Part shown: positions 1 through 12,297 of the stretch, piece by piece
Layout of the letters: each line of letters starts with the position of its first letter
How positions within the stretch are numbered: the stretch's first letter is position 1
Assembly: GCA_020055645.1 (NCBI GenBank)
Contig: CM034546.1
Coordinates: 9,548,001-9,612,000, forward strand
Source of the DNA: Tomocerus qinae
Taxonomy: Eukaryota > Arthropoda > Collembola > Entomobryomorpha > Tomoceridae
Direction of reading: 5' to 3'
DNA length: 64,000 bases
Notes under the pieces: generated by a model
Seen by the model: the letters and a program-made list of their open reading frames with translations, nothing else
Databases searched by the model: none
What the model was told of the DNA's origin: nothing
Program-made: the position numbers and the translations under genes

Positions 1-519
1 GCGGGAGGGAGGCACTGGAGCATATGCGACTCCCTCGAATTCGAGAAACATAAAGGAATACGCATAAAAACGCTATTTAAAACAAAATGACTACTTATTA
101 ATTAATTCTCATAACCCTGACCAACATTATAATAGTTACTTATCATGTGTATGTTTAGTTTATAATAATTTCTGTTTTAAATATTTTTGCTAGTATTTGT
201 TGTTGCGTTTTTAAGCTATAAATGGTACAATTGTGGTAATTGACAATATTTTGAAGATATCATTAGATAAGTACTGAACCAAGTAGGACTAATACGACAT
301 ACCAATGAAAATGTTGTTTATGCTAGCCGTAAATTATTTGCTTCTTTGGGAATTCCATAGTATAATAGCATGAAATATTATATTTTTTAATCAGAATACA
401 AAGTTGCAATGCCGGTGTTTTATCTCTATTGCGGCAGACAAAGTTAATAATGTGAAGTCAATTTATAATCATATATAATATATATATATATTTATCGTAC
501 AAATATATTTAGGTGATTA
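1..519. other. AT-rich non-coding stretch
   Basis: No open frame with coding character is visible. The sequence is AT-rich and ends in a short TA dinucleotide run near 475-492. No RNA gene or repeat boundary could be recognised. Confidence 0.6.
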
Positions 520-662
520 CAGGGCCGCAGCCAGAAAAAAATTTCGGGAGGGGCCCGACAAATAATAATTGAAAAATAGAAAAAATTTTGGGTTTTAAAG
601 CAAAAATTCTTTTCTTCGATTTCGGGGGGGCCCGGCCCCCCCCCCCCTTCGCTGCGGCCCTG
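520..662. mobile_element. Short hAT-like MITE with C/G-rich core
   Basis: The ends are a perfect 12-bp inverted repeat: CAGGGCCGCAGC at 520-531 and its reverse complement at 651-662. The interior is AT-rich and then ends in runs of G and C. The flanks GGTGATTA and GGTAATGA may be a decayed 8-bp target duplication, which together with the CAGGG terminus would suit a hAT-type element. A short minus-strand open frame over it is only the element read as protein. Confidence 0.6.
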
Positions 663-814
663 GGTAATGACCTCTACGGACAACAGTGTACAAAATTTAC
701 CAATTTTAAGTGTTTTAACCATCAGAGTTAGATACACACTTAATGATAAAAATGCATTTTGGGGTAAAAATAGTAAATTGTAACGTACTAATTAGTACAG
801 AGATATACAAAAAG

Positions 815-1158
815 GGATGTAGGTGAACTGGTCTGAAACCACTATACATATAAAAATGTAAAGGTGATTTGTTCTAATGACAAAGGTGAACTGTTCCTAT
901 GTCAGAGGTGATCTGTTCCTATGATCTGTTCCAAAAGAAAAAGTGACATAGGTTCTCGGCTTTGATGCTAAGTACAACTTGATTTCTCCCATGTAAAGGT
1001 TTATAATGGACATCTATAATGTATACAAGACCTGAAATTAATTAAAATATGGAGATAATTTTCAAACGCAGTATTAAAACAGTTCACCTTTGCCATTGGA
1101 ACAAATCACCCTTTTCTTTTTGGACTAGTTTCTCAGGCCAATTCACCGTAGGCATACA
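815..1158. mobile_element. Foldback (MITE-like) inverted repeat
   Basis: Two imperfect inverted arms of about 80 bp face each other. The left arm (about 815-897) has TGTAGGTGAACTGG and then AAAGGTGATTTGTTCTAATG. The right arm (about 1081-1158) carries the complement of both blocks in reverse order. There is no coding potential between them. No clear target duplication was found, so the exact ends are uncertain. Confidence 0.55.
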
Positions 1159-2711
1159 AAAGACGCATTAAAATAAGTTTTCATCTTCTATTTTCTCTAA
1201 AAATGTATCAAATGAATACTTACACATATATGTGAAAGTTTACTTATTGTGCCAAAAATTAAAACGTTATTTAATATTTGAATGATATTTTGAAAATAAT
1301 TATGTAGTCTAATCTATACAGTCATTTATGTATCCATTGATAAAGTGGAAGTACACCAAAATATATTGGTAAAAATTATGACATTTTTTGGATGTTTAAC
1401 TTTTTTGCCAAAAAAATCCACATTTTCTGAGAACGTATAGGGGCCGTTCCCCCCTCTATACGTGCTTGAATCTGTAAATAAGTACGACTTTGCCTCAATT
1501 AGTTTACTCTTCTTGATTTAATTTACACATATAAGTTTGAATAGTCAATTTGTGACAACAATCTCTACTTGCTAAGCTAAAATGTCAAATGTATTTCAAA
1601 TTTTTGTTCAAAGTTCTGTACGAAATTTAAACGAACAGATTTTTCTCCATTTTTACCAATTATACATTTACCACCAACTTTTAGGTGTCTGTATTTAACG
1701 CTAAATGCCATTGAGAACCACTCATCACTGCACTCAAGGAACAAGAGGAAGACCAGCTTAGGCTTCTGTACGTCTCCCAAGTATATCTCTCATCAAGAGC
1801 TCCTTGCTGTTGCTACAAGGTACGCAGCCGTTTTGCTATTGGTCGGACGCAGCCGCTCTCTCATTGGCTCTCGTATGTAACTACGTGTATTCTAAGTGTG
1901 GACCATTTCTCTTATGGAAGCTGGTCTTCTATAGTGAAGCGCCAGCTTCACAACAGCCACCATCGGTATTCTATGACTGCACTAGTAGTTTGCATTTACA
2001 CTGATGGTTGCACATCATGATTTGGTGATTTGGTGCATTATTGGCTATTGGATATTATATGACTGAATAAATGAAAACTCGAAAAGGTCAACGTCAACTC
2101 GGTCGGACAGACTTTCTCTCCTTCAGATCTTTTTTCTCTGTTCTTCTCAACCTGCCTCGTATAACCGTAACCTGCCAAAATCCATTTCCTTTCGCCCGGT
2201 AAGTTCAAATTACTCTCTTGTTTGCACTGCATAATTTTATTAATATTCGTTTTGTGTTTACATTTCAATTTTTCAGATAAATCTGTCCTGTCAGTACTGT
2301 GTGAATTTTGAATTTCATTATAGGGTGACTAAACATTTAAGATTCATAGCCTGAAATTTGAAAAACCATTTGATTACTTGTACAAATATGGAAATGCGGA
2401 TTTGTATATTTGCAGAAGTTGTAAGTATGAAGTAATGCATGATAAAATAAAAATTTACACCGATAATTTCAAATCAGTCAACTTTAGTTGACTTGTTTCA
2501 AAAATATTATCAATTATGTTGTTAACATAATACATACTATAACTGTACAGTGTACACTATATACTGTGTTGCTGGCTAATCGCTATACCAAAATCTATGA
2601 AATCCTAACTGTTGACTGTTATAAGAATATAGAATTTTGTATTTATTATATTGCAGATGATTTAGTAATTCTCACTCAGTCAGATGTCAGTTGTTAATCA
2701 CACGAGAATCA
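1159..2711. other. Intergenic region upstream of the first zinc-finger gene
   Basis: There is a short GC-containing hairpin around 1434-1466. The block 1740-2000 is less AT-rich and carries inverted CCAAT boxes (ATTGG near 1838 and 1862), so it may be promoter sequence. Minus-strand open frames at 1577-1780 and 2038-2268 have no recognisable domain and lack a convincing ATG. A pyrimidine tract and AG near 2655 could end a 5' UTR intron of the next gene. Confidence 0.4.
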
Positions 2712-4935
2712 ATGAAAATGGCAGCAATATGTACCAATTGTAACAAAAACGTTGACGCTGGGACATCAACATCGACATTATCAACTCAGATGGTCAGTGA
2801 CACTGGAATTGGAGAATTTAGAATTTGGGATGTCATAGCTTATGTTTACCGAATCGGCAGTATTTCCTTGGATGACTTTAAGATTCATTTCAAAGATGTC
2901 ATTAGCCAAAAAGACTATTTATTAAAGGATTTCATGGAGGAATCTCTAGGAATGTGTGATCTCTGTCTGTCGTTGCTGTTTGATACTTACAAGACTTTTA
3001 AAAAATTTGAAAGTTTAACTCAACAAGAATCTTTCATCCATCAATTCCAAAATACCTGCGCAAAAAAATGGAAAACTTGTATAGAAGCAGATCCCTTGGC
3101 CCCGTCTACATTTTCTGATGACAATTCTTTAATTCCTTCTACTCCGGTTGAAAACAAAAATGAAGAAATATTTGATGAATTTAAGTGTAATGATGATCAT
3201 CCGCTCAATGAACCAGACATCAGTTTTGCTAAAGAATGTAAATTGGAAGCGGACGATGATTTATTTCAAAATGAGTCGCCCTCTTCACCGCTTCAGGAAG
3301 CGACTCCGAGAATCAATCAAAAACAGAATATGTCAAAGCAATTAGTAGTTAAAGTGGAAAAGGTTTCAGAAGAGAATATAAAACATTTTAAAGAAAAGAA
3401 ACAGACAAAAACAACGTCTACAGCAGAAGTAGTAAAACTCAAAAGACGTAAGCTTTAAATAGCAATAACAAAAATATTATTTACCAAATCATACATGCTT
3501 ATTAAAAAAGTTAACCTGAAAGAGTTCCGATTAATTCCAATAAGTTTTAATAATTTTTTTTTAATTTTATTTTTTTAAATTATGATTCATGCACAATTTA
3601 AAATTATGATTACGCAGCAATTTTTTAAAATTATGATTCTTCCCGAAACACACAGGCTAAGTATGTTAATAACCCTGTTAATCATGTTCGCTAGCACAAT
3701 AATATTGTAATACTGCCAAAATTCATTTATCTAGTTAAATCATTAACCCAGTTTTTATTATAATAATATTAAAAATATATTTTTGTAATTTGATTTGATC
3801 TACACTTACATTTGTCTGACTTTCATCAGCAAAATGGTTTAATAATGCTCAACATTATTAATGTAAAATCGTAAAAGTTGCTACTCGAGACTAAGTATAA
3901 GTGACTTCTGATTTATTTATTGCGTTTGTTACAGGAAAAGTCAAACCAATGCGTAAACTCAGTAAACTGCAATGCAGTATCAAAGCAAAATATTCCCCAA
4001 AGCAACGCAAGATTGAGCAACTACCAATTGTAAGACGTAAAAAGACTTACGAATGTAAAATCTGTGGGAAAGTTTTTGCAGAAAAACGTTATCTTCGAAA
4101 AGTTCACATGCCAGTTCATTTTCAAGATATGACTTGTAAACTGTGCAAAAAAACTTTAACCAGCTTAAAGAGTTTTGAAATGCATATGAAAATGGTGCAT
4201 AAAGAAGCAAATGGTGAAAATCTAGATGCGTATTACAAGGCTTGTAAAATATGCGGAAAGACTATCCTAGCGCGTAATTTGCCAGCGCACATACGAAGAC
4301 ACGGACCAAGAAAAGCTTTCAAATGTGACAAATGCGACAAGGAGTACTTTAATAAGCGTGCGTATGAAGATCATATTCAGACGCATTCGGATAATTTCAC
4401 TCCCTATTTATGTGGACATTGTGGGGCAACGTTTAATGACCCGAGTTCCTTACGAGTTCACGAAAGAAAACACACGGAGGGGAAAAAATTTTCTTGTGAT
4501 TTATGTACTATAAAATTCTATGTAAAAAAAGAATTAGAAAGGCACAAGAGTAGTGTTCATTCCAACGAACGAAAATTTGTTTGTGATGAATGTGGAGTGA
4601 CTTATAAGCGCAAATGTGATTTACAAAGACATAAGAAAATTCATCAGGCTGTTGCAGAGAAGGGAGAATATTCATCTAAATGCCAATATTGCGAAAGGAT
4701 CTTCAAACACGCCGAGAGTTTACGAGTTCATATGCAAAGTCACGAGAGAATATTTGAGTGCTCATTTTGTGGCAAAAAACTTTCTAAACCGGACGTTTTG
4801 AGAAAGCATGAAGAGCTGCATAAAAAGAATCCTAATTACCAACCACGTAAATACAAAACTTGGAAAACAGATATTGCACGCCAACCCAAACCCAGTGAAT
4901 ACGGAACATCATCAGTCACTGCCCCTTGTACATAA
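2712..4935 (+). CDS. ZAD-like C2H2 zinc-finger protein (9 fingers), two exons
   Basis: Probable DNA-binding transcription regulator of the nucleus. Exon 1 runs 2712-3447 and ends at a GTAAGC donor; exon 2 runs 3935-4935 after a TTACAG acceptor. The phase-1 join restores one frame of about 578 residues. The N-terminal ~110 residues carry CTNC and CDLC pairs spaced like an arthropod ZAD (zinc-finger-associated dimerisation domain). An acidic, serine-rich linker and a basic tail (KLKRRK) follow. Exon 2 encodes nine tandem C2H2 fingers, from about YECKICGKVF to FECSFCGKKL; most match C-X2-C-X12-H-X3-4-H. ATG 2712 was chosen because the frame upstream has no ATG; ATG 2718 is an alternative. The same architecture recurs at 42554-45213. 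The family call is firm; the ZAD assignment is moderate and the target genes are unknown. Confidence 0.85.
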
Positions 4936-5806
4936 TTATCTTCGAAATCGCACTGGAAACTCAAGCACTTGCCTTGCAAATATAAAATTGCAGTTTTAGT
5001 GAAATGGAGATAGATGAGTGGGAGAGGGAAGTTGAAAATAATAATTGGGCATTTTTGAAGTTTCTAAATTTTCATAAATGTTGTCTTCTGCACAAATTAA
5101 GTCAAAAATACTTCTAGTCAATAATTTTAATTAATTTGTAATTTGTACCATTTTTTGCAAAATCGTTTTTAACATTTTATGGAATTGTCGTTTTACTTTA
5201 AATATGTGCTTTTAGTAATATCAAGGTAAGTAACCGTTGTTAGAAGGTATGGAAATAGACTAAGGGTAAACCACTTATGGAAAAAAATAAGACATTAAAG
5301 ACAATAACTATTCGATTTGAACCAAATAGTGTAGAAAAAATAATATTTTTCGTTTTATGATATTTATGATGCTTCCCTTCATCCAATTCCTTTAAATGTG
5401 CCGCAAAATGTTGATTTTGCACTTTGCAAATTATATAATTATCATTCTAGTTCAGGCAATTTAAAAAAGTGCTTAATTTTGAAAAGAAAGATTTAATATT
5501 TAGCATTAGACGGATGATTTTATTCTTAAACTCATTTAGAGTTATTGTAATAATTTTTGAGTTTCTTAGGCGTATTTAGATACACTTAGCAGCTTTTAAC
5601 AATAATTTATGGCAAAATGAATTACTTTATAATAAGTATGGCGAAAGGAAGAAATACTACTAGAATAAAATTGTTTCAATAAAGAACAGACAGTATCGTA
5701 ATTCAAAATCCTGTAAATACATTGGAATGTTTTATCTTGAATTTCAATTTATTTCCAATAATTTTGAAGTGCATGATGTTTAATTTTTGTATTGTTATAT
5801 AGTTGC
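4936..5806. other. Intergenic region between convergent zinc-finger genes
   Basis: This AT-rich stretch must hold the 3' ends of two convergent genes. AATAAA on the plus strand near 5677 and an AATAAA-type signal on the minus strand near 5747 are candidate polyadenylation signals. No coding frame was recognised. Confidence 0.4.
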
Positions 5807-5965
5807 CTAGATACCCAATATAAATGATGGTTCCTCTAGTTCCTCATTATGGGTTGTTTCATGGATCCTTAAATCACCAAGATTCGCAAAGCTTTCATGG
5901 CATGTGTCACATTTGTGAGGCAATTTTCTAGGGCGACCCCGTGATCCGCGTTTCTTCTTTTTTGC
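5807..5965 (-). other. In-frame coding-like extension after a TGA: AT-hook plus C2H2 finger
   Basis: Reading on from the TGA that ends the 190-residue zinc-finger frame, the same frame stays open to a TAG at 5809-5807. It encodes a basic stretch with the AT-hook core RGRPRK, then a textbook finger beginning CDTCHESF with C-X2-C-X12-H-X3-H spacing, then an acidic tail. Non-coding DNA would hardly keep this in frame. It is therefore either lost coding sequence after a nonsense mutation, a readthrough extension, or joined by removal of a 42-nt in-frame segment that starts GTGAGC and ends CCCTAG. Confidence 0.65.
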
Positions 5966-6538
5966 TCACTTTTGATGTTTTTTCATGTGGTTCTGTTTCC
6001 CTTTGATAGTAGAAAACGTTCTGTTGCACGACTTATCGTCGCATGGAAACTTTATTTTACAGGAGGAGGTTTGGAGATGTAATCGAAGAAACTTAACTTT
6101 GAGGAAGGTTTTTCCACAATGTTCACACTCAATTGGTTTACCAGAGTTGTGGGCTCTTACTACATGGGTCTCCAATTTGGATTGGTCTGTAAAAGTTATG
6201 CCGCAAGTCTTGCATGAAAGATTTGCAAGAATTTTGTCCTTGTAAACATGATTCTCTTTGATGTGAGATGTTAATCCAGAAGACCTTAGAAACTTCTGGC
6301 CACAAATGTTACATGCAAATATACTCTGGTGGATGTGAAGTCTGAAATGGTGTTTTAATTCTACAGGGTTGTCAAACGTCTTGCTACAAAGTATACATTT
6401 ATATGTTTTCGTTCGTTGAATTTTTGTCTTGACGCTGCTTTCAATAACATTATTAGCGGGTGGCACAGATTTGTCGATATTGTCAAATTCACAAATATCA
6501 ATTTTCAATTCTGTTGCCGATGTTTCTTGGGACGACAT
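5966..6538 (-). CDS. C2H2 zinc-finger protein (five fingers before a TGA)
   Basis: Likely nuclear DNA-binding protein of 190 residues with no visible intron. The first ~45 residues are acidic and have no domain. Five C2H2 fingers follow, beginning at YKCILCSKTF, FACNICGQKF, LSCKTCGITF, IECEHCGKTF and FPCDDKSCNRTF. The fourth has an extended histidine spacing (HLQTSSC) and the fifth has C-X4-C, both common variants. The start at 6538 is the first ATG after upstream stops. The TGA at 5968-5966 is suspicious: the frame continues with an AT-hook and a perfect finger down to 5807. The gene is convergent with the zinc-finger gene at 2712-4935. Family identity is clear; whether the short or the long protein is made cannot be told from sequence. 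Confidence 0.8.
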   Translation of the reverse strand: MSSQETSATELKIDICEFDNIDKSVPPANNVIESSVKTKIQRTKTYKCILCSKTFDNPVELKHHFRLHIHQSIFACNICGQKFLRSSGLTSHIKENHVYKDKILANLSCKTCGITFTDQSKLETHVVRAHNSGKPIECEHCGKTFLKVKFLRLHLQTSSCKIKFPCDDKSCNRTFSTIKGKQNHMKKHQK

Positions 6539-7994
6539 TTTAATCCTACTGTCACAATTTACTTTTCTACTGTATAAAATTTTAAAAAAGAATTTAGTGT
6601 TTGGTGAAGTATAGCATAAAATAGTGATTTCAGTTTATTGTTAATAAAAGATAGATCACTTACATTAAGCAAACGAAATTTTAGGCTACCAGTCACCACC
6701 CTATATGTTGTATGTGACGATTCGGGTGAAAAACTTCGTGGGCCTTAAATCAATGAAGTACATTACAAACTTATCTTTCAATCAGCTGGAAATTCCAAAT
6801 ATAACTAACGTCCAACCGTTAGGGTGGTCGAATCATATCAAAACTAAGAAAAAATATACAAACGGTGTATTTATACTACTATACAGAAAATTATCAGTAT
6901 CTTATATAAAATATTGATATATATACCTTTATTCGTTTCAGTTTTGACTTTTAAACATATGGAGATCTGCCCAGGAGGCACTGGAGGCGGTGACGGCGGA
7001 GTTACTTATGACTTATAATTCTCCATTGTCAAAACTGTAAAGTTAAAATGAGTTCATTTAACATTTTTCGTATGTTAATGAAAATAGAAATTATCTTTAA
7101 GCAGAGGAGGATTATTCAATATTATAATAGTAGTAGTAGTAGGGTTTTATTTGCGCTTCCAGCGAGCAATGGATTATTCAATATATTACTTACCGTCCAA
7201 AATTATTAATTGAATTGGATTTCAATGCGTATTTTGATACTGTGAACGTAAAGCTAAACCATAAATGCTTATTTATAAAGATTTATTATTATAGGCAGAT
7301 TTTACAATTGCAATAAATTTAAAGATATTTTTATAATTTCCTTTTACGCGGGTATTATTATGGCCATTCTCTTCGCGTCGAATAGTTCGTCCTAGTAACT
7401 ACGTAACGGTTGGTTGGGTTGAGACTTTGATTGAGACCGAGAGCCGGACACGAACCGAACGAAACCAAAAAATAATTATTTAGTTGAAATTGTGAAGAAC
7501 CAAATCAGTTAATTTGCATAATAAGATATGTAGTTTATTAGATACCAGTTAGCTTAGCTTATTTACGGGTAGGTTAGGAAAAGGTCCAGTAGTTATTATC
7601 ATGAAGTTTAAAATAAAGCATTTTTATTCATACGAAAATTCGTTCTGCTTGTTAAAAAAGCCCCTAAAATGTTCTGGATGCGGCTTGTACTTTGTACATA
7701 AGAATTCGTATTTTGATGGGAATTTGTCTGAAAATTAATAGAAAACATTAAATGTAGCGTAAGTTAACATATGTAATAATAAATATTTTTTTACAAAAAA
7801 TTTCTTAACCAGAAATTATCAACCTGATAAATAGTCATTCCTGTCAATTAAAATATTTAATGTTATATTCAGAGTGTAATGAAAACTTTATGAGATCTAG
7901 CCTTTTAAATACGCAATTTCATTTTATATTAAGTACCCTACAAAAACCAATTTATGTAATTTTTAAGTACTAAGAGGTTAATTATTTTTTAAAG
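6539..7994. other. Intergenic region
   Basis: The zone 6539-6700 is the likely promoter side of the minus-strand zinc-finger gene. A (TAG)n run lies near 7127-7142. From about 7640 onward the sequence is a diverged copy of 13840-14075, the start of the chemoreceptor duplication. The last 70 bp match the intron that precedes exon B in the second copy. Confidence 0.5.
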
Positions 7995-8870
7995 AAATGG
8001 AAAATGAGTATGGTCTCAAACAAATCCAAAGGAAAAGATTCGATTATTTCGGAGTAGTTCTCCATGTATTTCTCCCAATCGAAATATTAATCGGGACAAT
8101 GAAGACGGTTGGAGTTTTTGGGAAGAGAGCCATATTTCACAATTGCACCGCCGTAAAGAAGAGGACAGGCAATGGAATATCAAGAGATCTTGCAACTCAG
8201 GCTTAGAGTTGCAATGGGAATGCCGATATACCTTATCATGCCTACCATAGCTACGTTGTCCTCTCTCACAGCAAAATTCATGATTGGCGAAACAGGAGTG
8301 ATGCATACTAATTCTACAAAATTCATAGCATCATTAAAAAGTCATAGTGACAGAAGACACAAACCCATCGATAGAGGATTGAAACCAATAGCATTAGAAA
8401 TTGGTCCCTTCGGTTTAAATCTTTAAATAGATTGTAGGTTTGCTCTCACATTAACGTCGTCCATCATTGACAACGTTGTTAACATTCTTCTACTACTGTC
8501 TTAAGTAAGATTTCCCATTCTATGGCCGTTTTTAAGTAGTTTAATGTTTAATGGATTTAATCTTTTAGATGAAATACAATAATATTAAACTACCCGACTT
8601 GGAATATCCTAAATAAATGGCATTCTACAATCATATTACACATTCTGAATTTAAAATCCTGCTACTAAAGAAATAGATGCAACGGCCTAACCTAATACTC
8701 TCATACTGCTTAAAAATAAATCATAAAGCTATCAAGTATCAACTGTTTAAAACGTATTGTCCTTCACATGTACTTCATATTACGCTATACTATATACAAA
8801 CTGTACTTTATACTATTACTGCGTTTTGGATTGGCAATGTGACTAAATGTATCAATAATTCAAACTATTA
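7640..8870 (+). repeat. Segmental duplication, copy 1 (chemoreceptor unit)
   Basis: This block aligns by eye with 13840-16440. Shared stretches include GTTCTGGATGCGG, AAATTATCAACCTG, the receptor exons and more than 300 bp of 3' flank (for example AATGGATTTAATCTT). Relative to copy 2 it lacks about 1.2 kb, including the first receptor exon. The junction falls near 7915, inside sequence corresponding to the first intron of copy 2. Confidence 0.75.
7995..8504 (+). pseudogene. Truncated 7TM chemoreceptor pseudogene (copy 1)
   Basis: Related to the receptor at 14887-15916 and, by character, to insect-type gustatory/odorant receptors of the plasma membrane. It begins at an exon boundary (acceptor TTTTTAAAG) with a near-copy of ENEYGLKQIQRKRFDYFG. 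It loses frame near 8118 where one T is missing, and again lacks the middle transmembrane part. It keeps the conserved pre-final segment (8287-8400, including RHKPIDRGLKPIALEIGPFG), then shifts frame before the last helix, which ends at TAA 8504. The exon encoding the first ~115 residues is absent. It retains the segment before GLKP that copy 2 lacks, so the two copies decayed independently. Pseudogene status is clear; the receptor class is moderate. Confidence 0.7.
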
Positions 8871-10121
8871 AAACAGATATAGATGTAACCCAAGTAAGGA
8901 CACAATGTTTTATGCAACTATAAGTATAAAAAACTATCATTACACAACTTAACATCAAAAATGTAAACAGCACTTTAATCAATTTCAATTCTATATAGTA
9001 TTGCCAAGAGTTTACTCTAGTTTCTAGCTGCAATACTCTAGGGTATTAGTCTCTAGTCCATTAAAATAAGCCATTTCGTAATATATACCTACTTATACCT
9101 AGGTATATGTACATATTATATATGTTAATAATTAATATAGACATTATTTAATTTACTATATATATCTACGCTGTCTACTTATATATATCGCCATCATGTA
9201 CTGTATAGCGTATATATAATGTATTATTATAATACACCTACTACTTACTTTCCTCTCTTAAAATTTGTCCATTTTTTTGAATATTTCTTTTCATGAAAGA
9301 AAAAGAGTATTTGTGATGTATTCATTTTGCATTTGGGTATTAAAACTTTAATAATTGTTCTTTGTCCAACCTAATCGTGACATGGTGAAGAATATATTAT
9401 GGAAATATGAATTCGCTATGGTAAATTACTAGTTAATCCGTATTCCTTTTTATTTGGGGTCATACGATACCAACACATAATAAGTTATAATATTTGTCCA
9501 TCTATCTAACAAAGCCTTTCTATAGCATGCCGTTTGAACGAGCAAAATTCTTGGTATTGCTGTAAGCTGCCATGTTCTCCTATTCTACTTAAGTACAATA
9601 AAATATTCATGACATTTACGTGTGTTGTGGCTCATCGATTGGCGTCTCTGAGAAATGAAGGACTTATTTGCTTTGCTGATGTCGTCTAACTGAATTTCTT
9701 GATATTATAACTATACTTTCCAACATGTCTATAGTCAAATATTAAGAACAATATTATGTATCTCCTCCGATCACAGTATTAAATGAAATAGGTAATAATG
9801 GTTAGCCAACCGATTTGGCAGTAAAAGTATGCTTAAAAATATTATTTAAAACATGAATAAACATATACACATTTGATAACTTTAGTCGAATATTAAACAT
9901 AACAAAGAGAAATGGAATATGTTAAAATGCATTGTAATGGGTTCTATCTAAACCAGTTTATGCGAATATTGTGAATATTAACAAGAAAATGTACAAGTAG
10001 CGTTTAGGAATGGAAAATATGAAATATATCATTCGAAATAATTTCATTAACTAATGACATTAAATACAGTAGTATGCCTGATTGAGCGAAAGCTCTAAGG
10101 TTTATTTCATAAATTTTTGTG
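8505..10121. other. Intergenic region
   Basis: Up to about 8870 this is the duplicated 3' flank of the receptor copy. The rest is AT-rich, with TA-rich stretches around 9085-9235, and no recognised gene. It forms the 3' side of the minus-strand ionotropic-receptor-like gene. Confidence 0.5.
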
Positions 10122-12297
10122 TCAAATATGTCGAATATGTCGAATGCCTTGATTGCTTGAAGGGCTTAAATCCGAATTTTGAGTAGTACGTTGTTTTACC
10201 ATTATGGTATTAGTTTCTGCAGACGACAGGTCAATTACTACATTAGCTAAAAATATAGAAATCAAAGAAAATATTAATATCTTAAAGTTGAAGTTATATT
10301 TTATGTTAATCAAGTATTAGATCAACTTACATCTTGCACCAGACTTAAATTTACCAGTCAAATTATGTTTCCGAAAGACACAATGTGGAAAAGCTTTGCT
10401 GACATTTATAAGCTTGTTTAAAACATGAAAAGTGAAAGTGGATGTTTTCACTTTTAATCTATAATACCACAACAGTTCCAGACACAATGTAGAGAAAGCA
10501 CCAAGCAAGAAGTATCCACAAACGAAAAAAATTGTATGAATTTTCATGGTCAGATTTACAGGCACACTCCGAGATTTAATGTACTCCTGTTTAGTATGGG
10601 ATATTATGTAAGGTAAATAATTTCCGAAAAAATATTGTTGCTGAAAATAATATAAAAATCCTTTTTCTTGCATGAATTGAAAATAATATTTGAATTTATA
10701 ACGGTGGCAATCTATAAATCTATAAGAATACTTTTCGTTGAAATTTGTTTGTTTTACTGTCATGCAAACCGCATCTGAAGACATTTCAGATGGCATTAAC
10801 GGCACGATGGAGTCACTTCCCTTTTTCTCAATTATAACAAACAGTTTCAACGAAACGTTGGTTAACATTTTCCATTTAAATTTTCTTGATCCCATTTTAA
10901 TGTCCTTGGATGTTGCATTTGTTTGCCAATCAAATATATAAACACTTGAATTCATCTTGTCCAGAATTTTATATTTTACAAAGAATTCAATTCTCTGTTC
11001 ATTCCAATTCCGCCTTATGTCTTTCTGCAACAACAACTTGTATCCATTTTCCACGAGGTCTTTAAAGTCTACAAATTGTTTTCTGTCTGGTGGTGCTATA
11101 ATCTCGCTTGTTATCCACCCCTCATAAAATATAGCAATTATAAATCCCATGGACACAATTACCAAGTACAAAATATTTCTCCCTTTATTGGAAACATCCT
11201 GATTCAAAAGAACGGCTATTGTAGATGCTACAGCAAATTCTATTTTCTTATAGAAAGTAGAAATTCTAAAACCCAACAAATAAAATGAAATCGGGAAAAG
11301 CGAGAATATCAGCCACCAGCAATAATCATCAAATGTGTTTTGAATCAGAACTGTCAAAGGAATGTCGAGGAAACGAGGATTGGCTTCGCAGTAAACAGGA
11401 ATCATATCTTTGAAATGTTGAATGAAAAGAGTTTCATACCAATATATGTTATAAGTATTCACATGATTCGTTAACATGTTAATGACTCCACACCTTCGAT
11501 GTTCTTCTTTTAGATTTTCAAATCTCCTTGCATAAACAGCAGTGAAGTTCAGTCTTTCAGCCATCAATTCAACTGCTCTCACTGAATTATCACAATAATA
11601 ATATCCCATTCTCATTGTTGAGTATAGAGTTCTCCTGCATATTGGCATTTGTGTTGGGCCATAGAAAAGAAGGTCCCCATACCCACCACCAATTTGAATG
11701 CCATTAAGATTCCCGTTTAAATCTTTCCAAATGCTTTCCCACCCTTCTTCAGAGACACCATTTTCAATCTGATGAAGAACTAAAGACCCACTTTGAGGAC
11801 TGTAGAGAATCGGAGTGTACACTGAATATTTGTTCGCACTTTTCACTGCCAATATAAAGAGAGGAGACATCAAATCTTGAATGAGATTTGCTTCCCAATT
11901 TGGATTAATTGTTTTCCATTTATTTTTGATGACAATTATGAATCTCGAAGTGAGACGATTTATTTCTTTTCCAAAATAACTGACCGGATTTTTAAAATTA
12001 TGGCCTGGCTCCAATAGAGTATTTACACTGCACAAGTTTCTTGAAACATCTCGCGCGGGGATTATCTTCATGTCGACCGAAATGAGTTTTACTATATTTT
12101 GATGTTGCCAAGGTCCATGGTTGGCCATTTTGATTAGACAGCAGTAATTCTGTCTGCCATTCAGATTGATGAAAAGTGATCATGTTAAAATCGCAATTAC
12201 TATAAAATGACAAATTTCGAAAACAATAGACTCTACAGATAATAATGGAAAATAAAATTGGAACAAAATGAAACGCTGAATTTATTTCAAGATACAT
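10122..12297 (-). CDS. Ionotropic-receptor-like membrane protein, with one frameshift near the start
   Basis: Predicted ligand-gated-channel-like receptor of the plasma membrane, of the kind expanded as arthropod chemosensory IRs. The main exon runs 12128-10331. It ends at a strong GTAAGT donor, and the last exon 10246-10122 joins after an 84-nt intron in phase 1. The order is a signal-peptide-like start (FHFVPILFSIIICRVYCF, in the frame from 12297), an extracellular region, a first helix near DDYCWWLIFSLFPISFYLLG, a second near GRNILYLVIVSMGFIIAIFY, a long extracellular lobe, a third helix near TIFFVCGYFLLGAFSTLCLE, and a short cytoplasmic tail. The signal-peptide frame and the main frame differ by one base; the switch must lie between about 12120 and 12190. 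That is either an assembly error or a recent inactivating indel. No iGluR glutamate-binding residues were confirmed, so 'IR-like' rests on topology and layout. Confidence 0.6.

Noticed and set aside
492-737. Minus-strand frame with a GGGGPGPP stretch
   Set aside because: It coincides with the C/G-rich MITE at 520-662.
1577-2268. Minus-strand open frames at 1577-1780 and 2038-2268 as genes
   Set aside because: They start at non-ATG codons, show no domain and lie in a likely promoter region.
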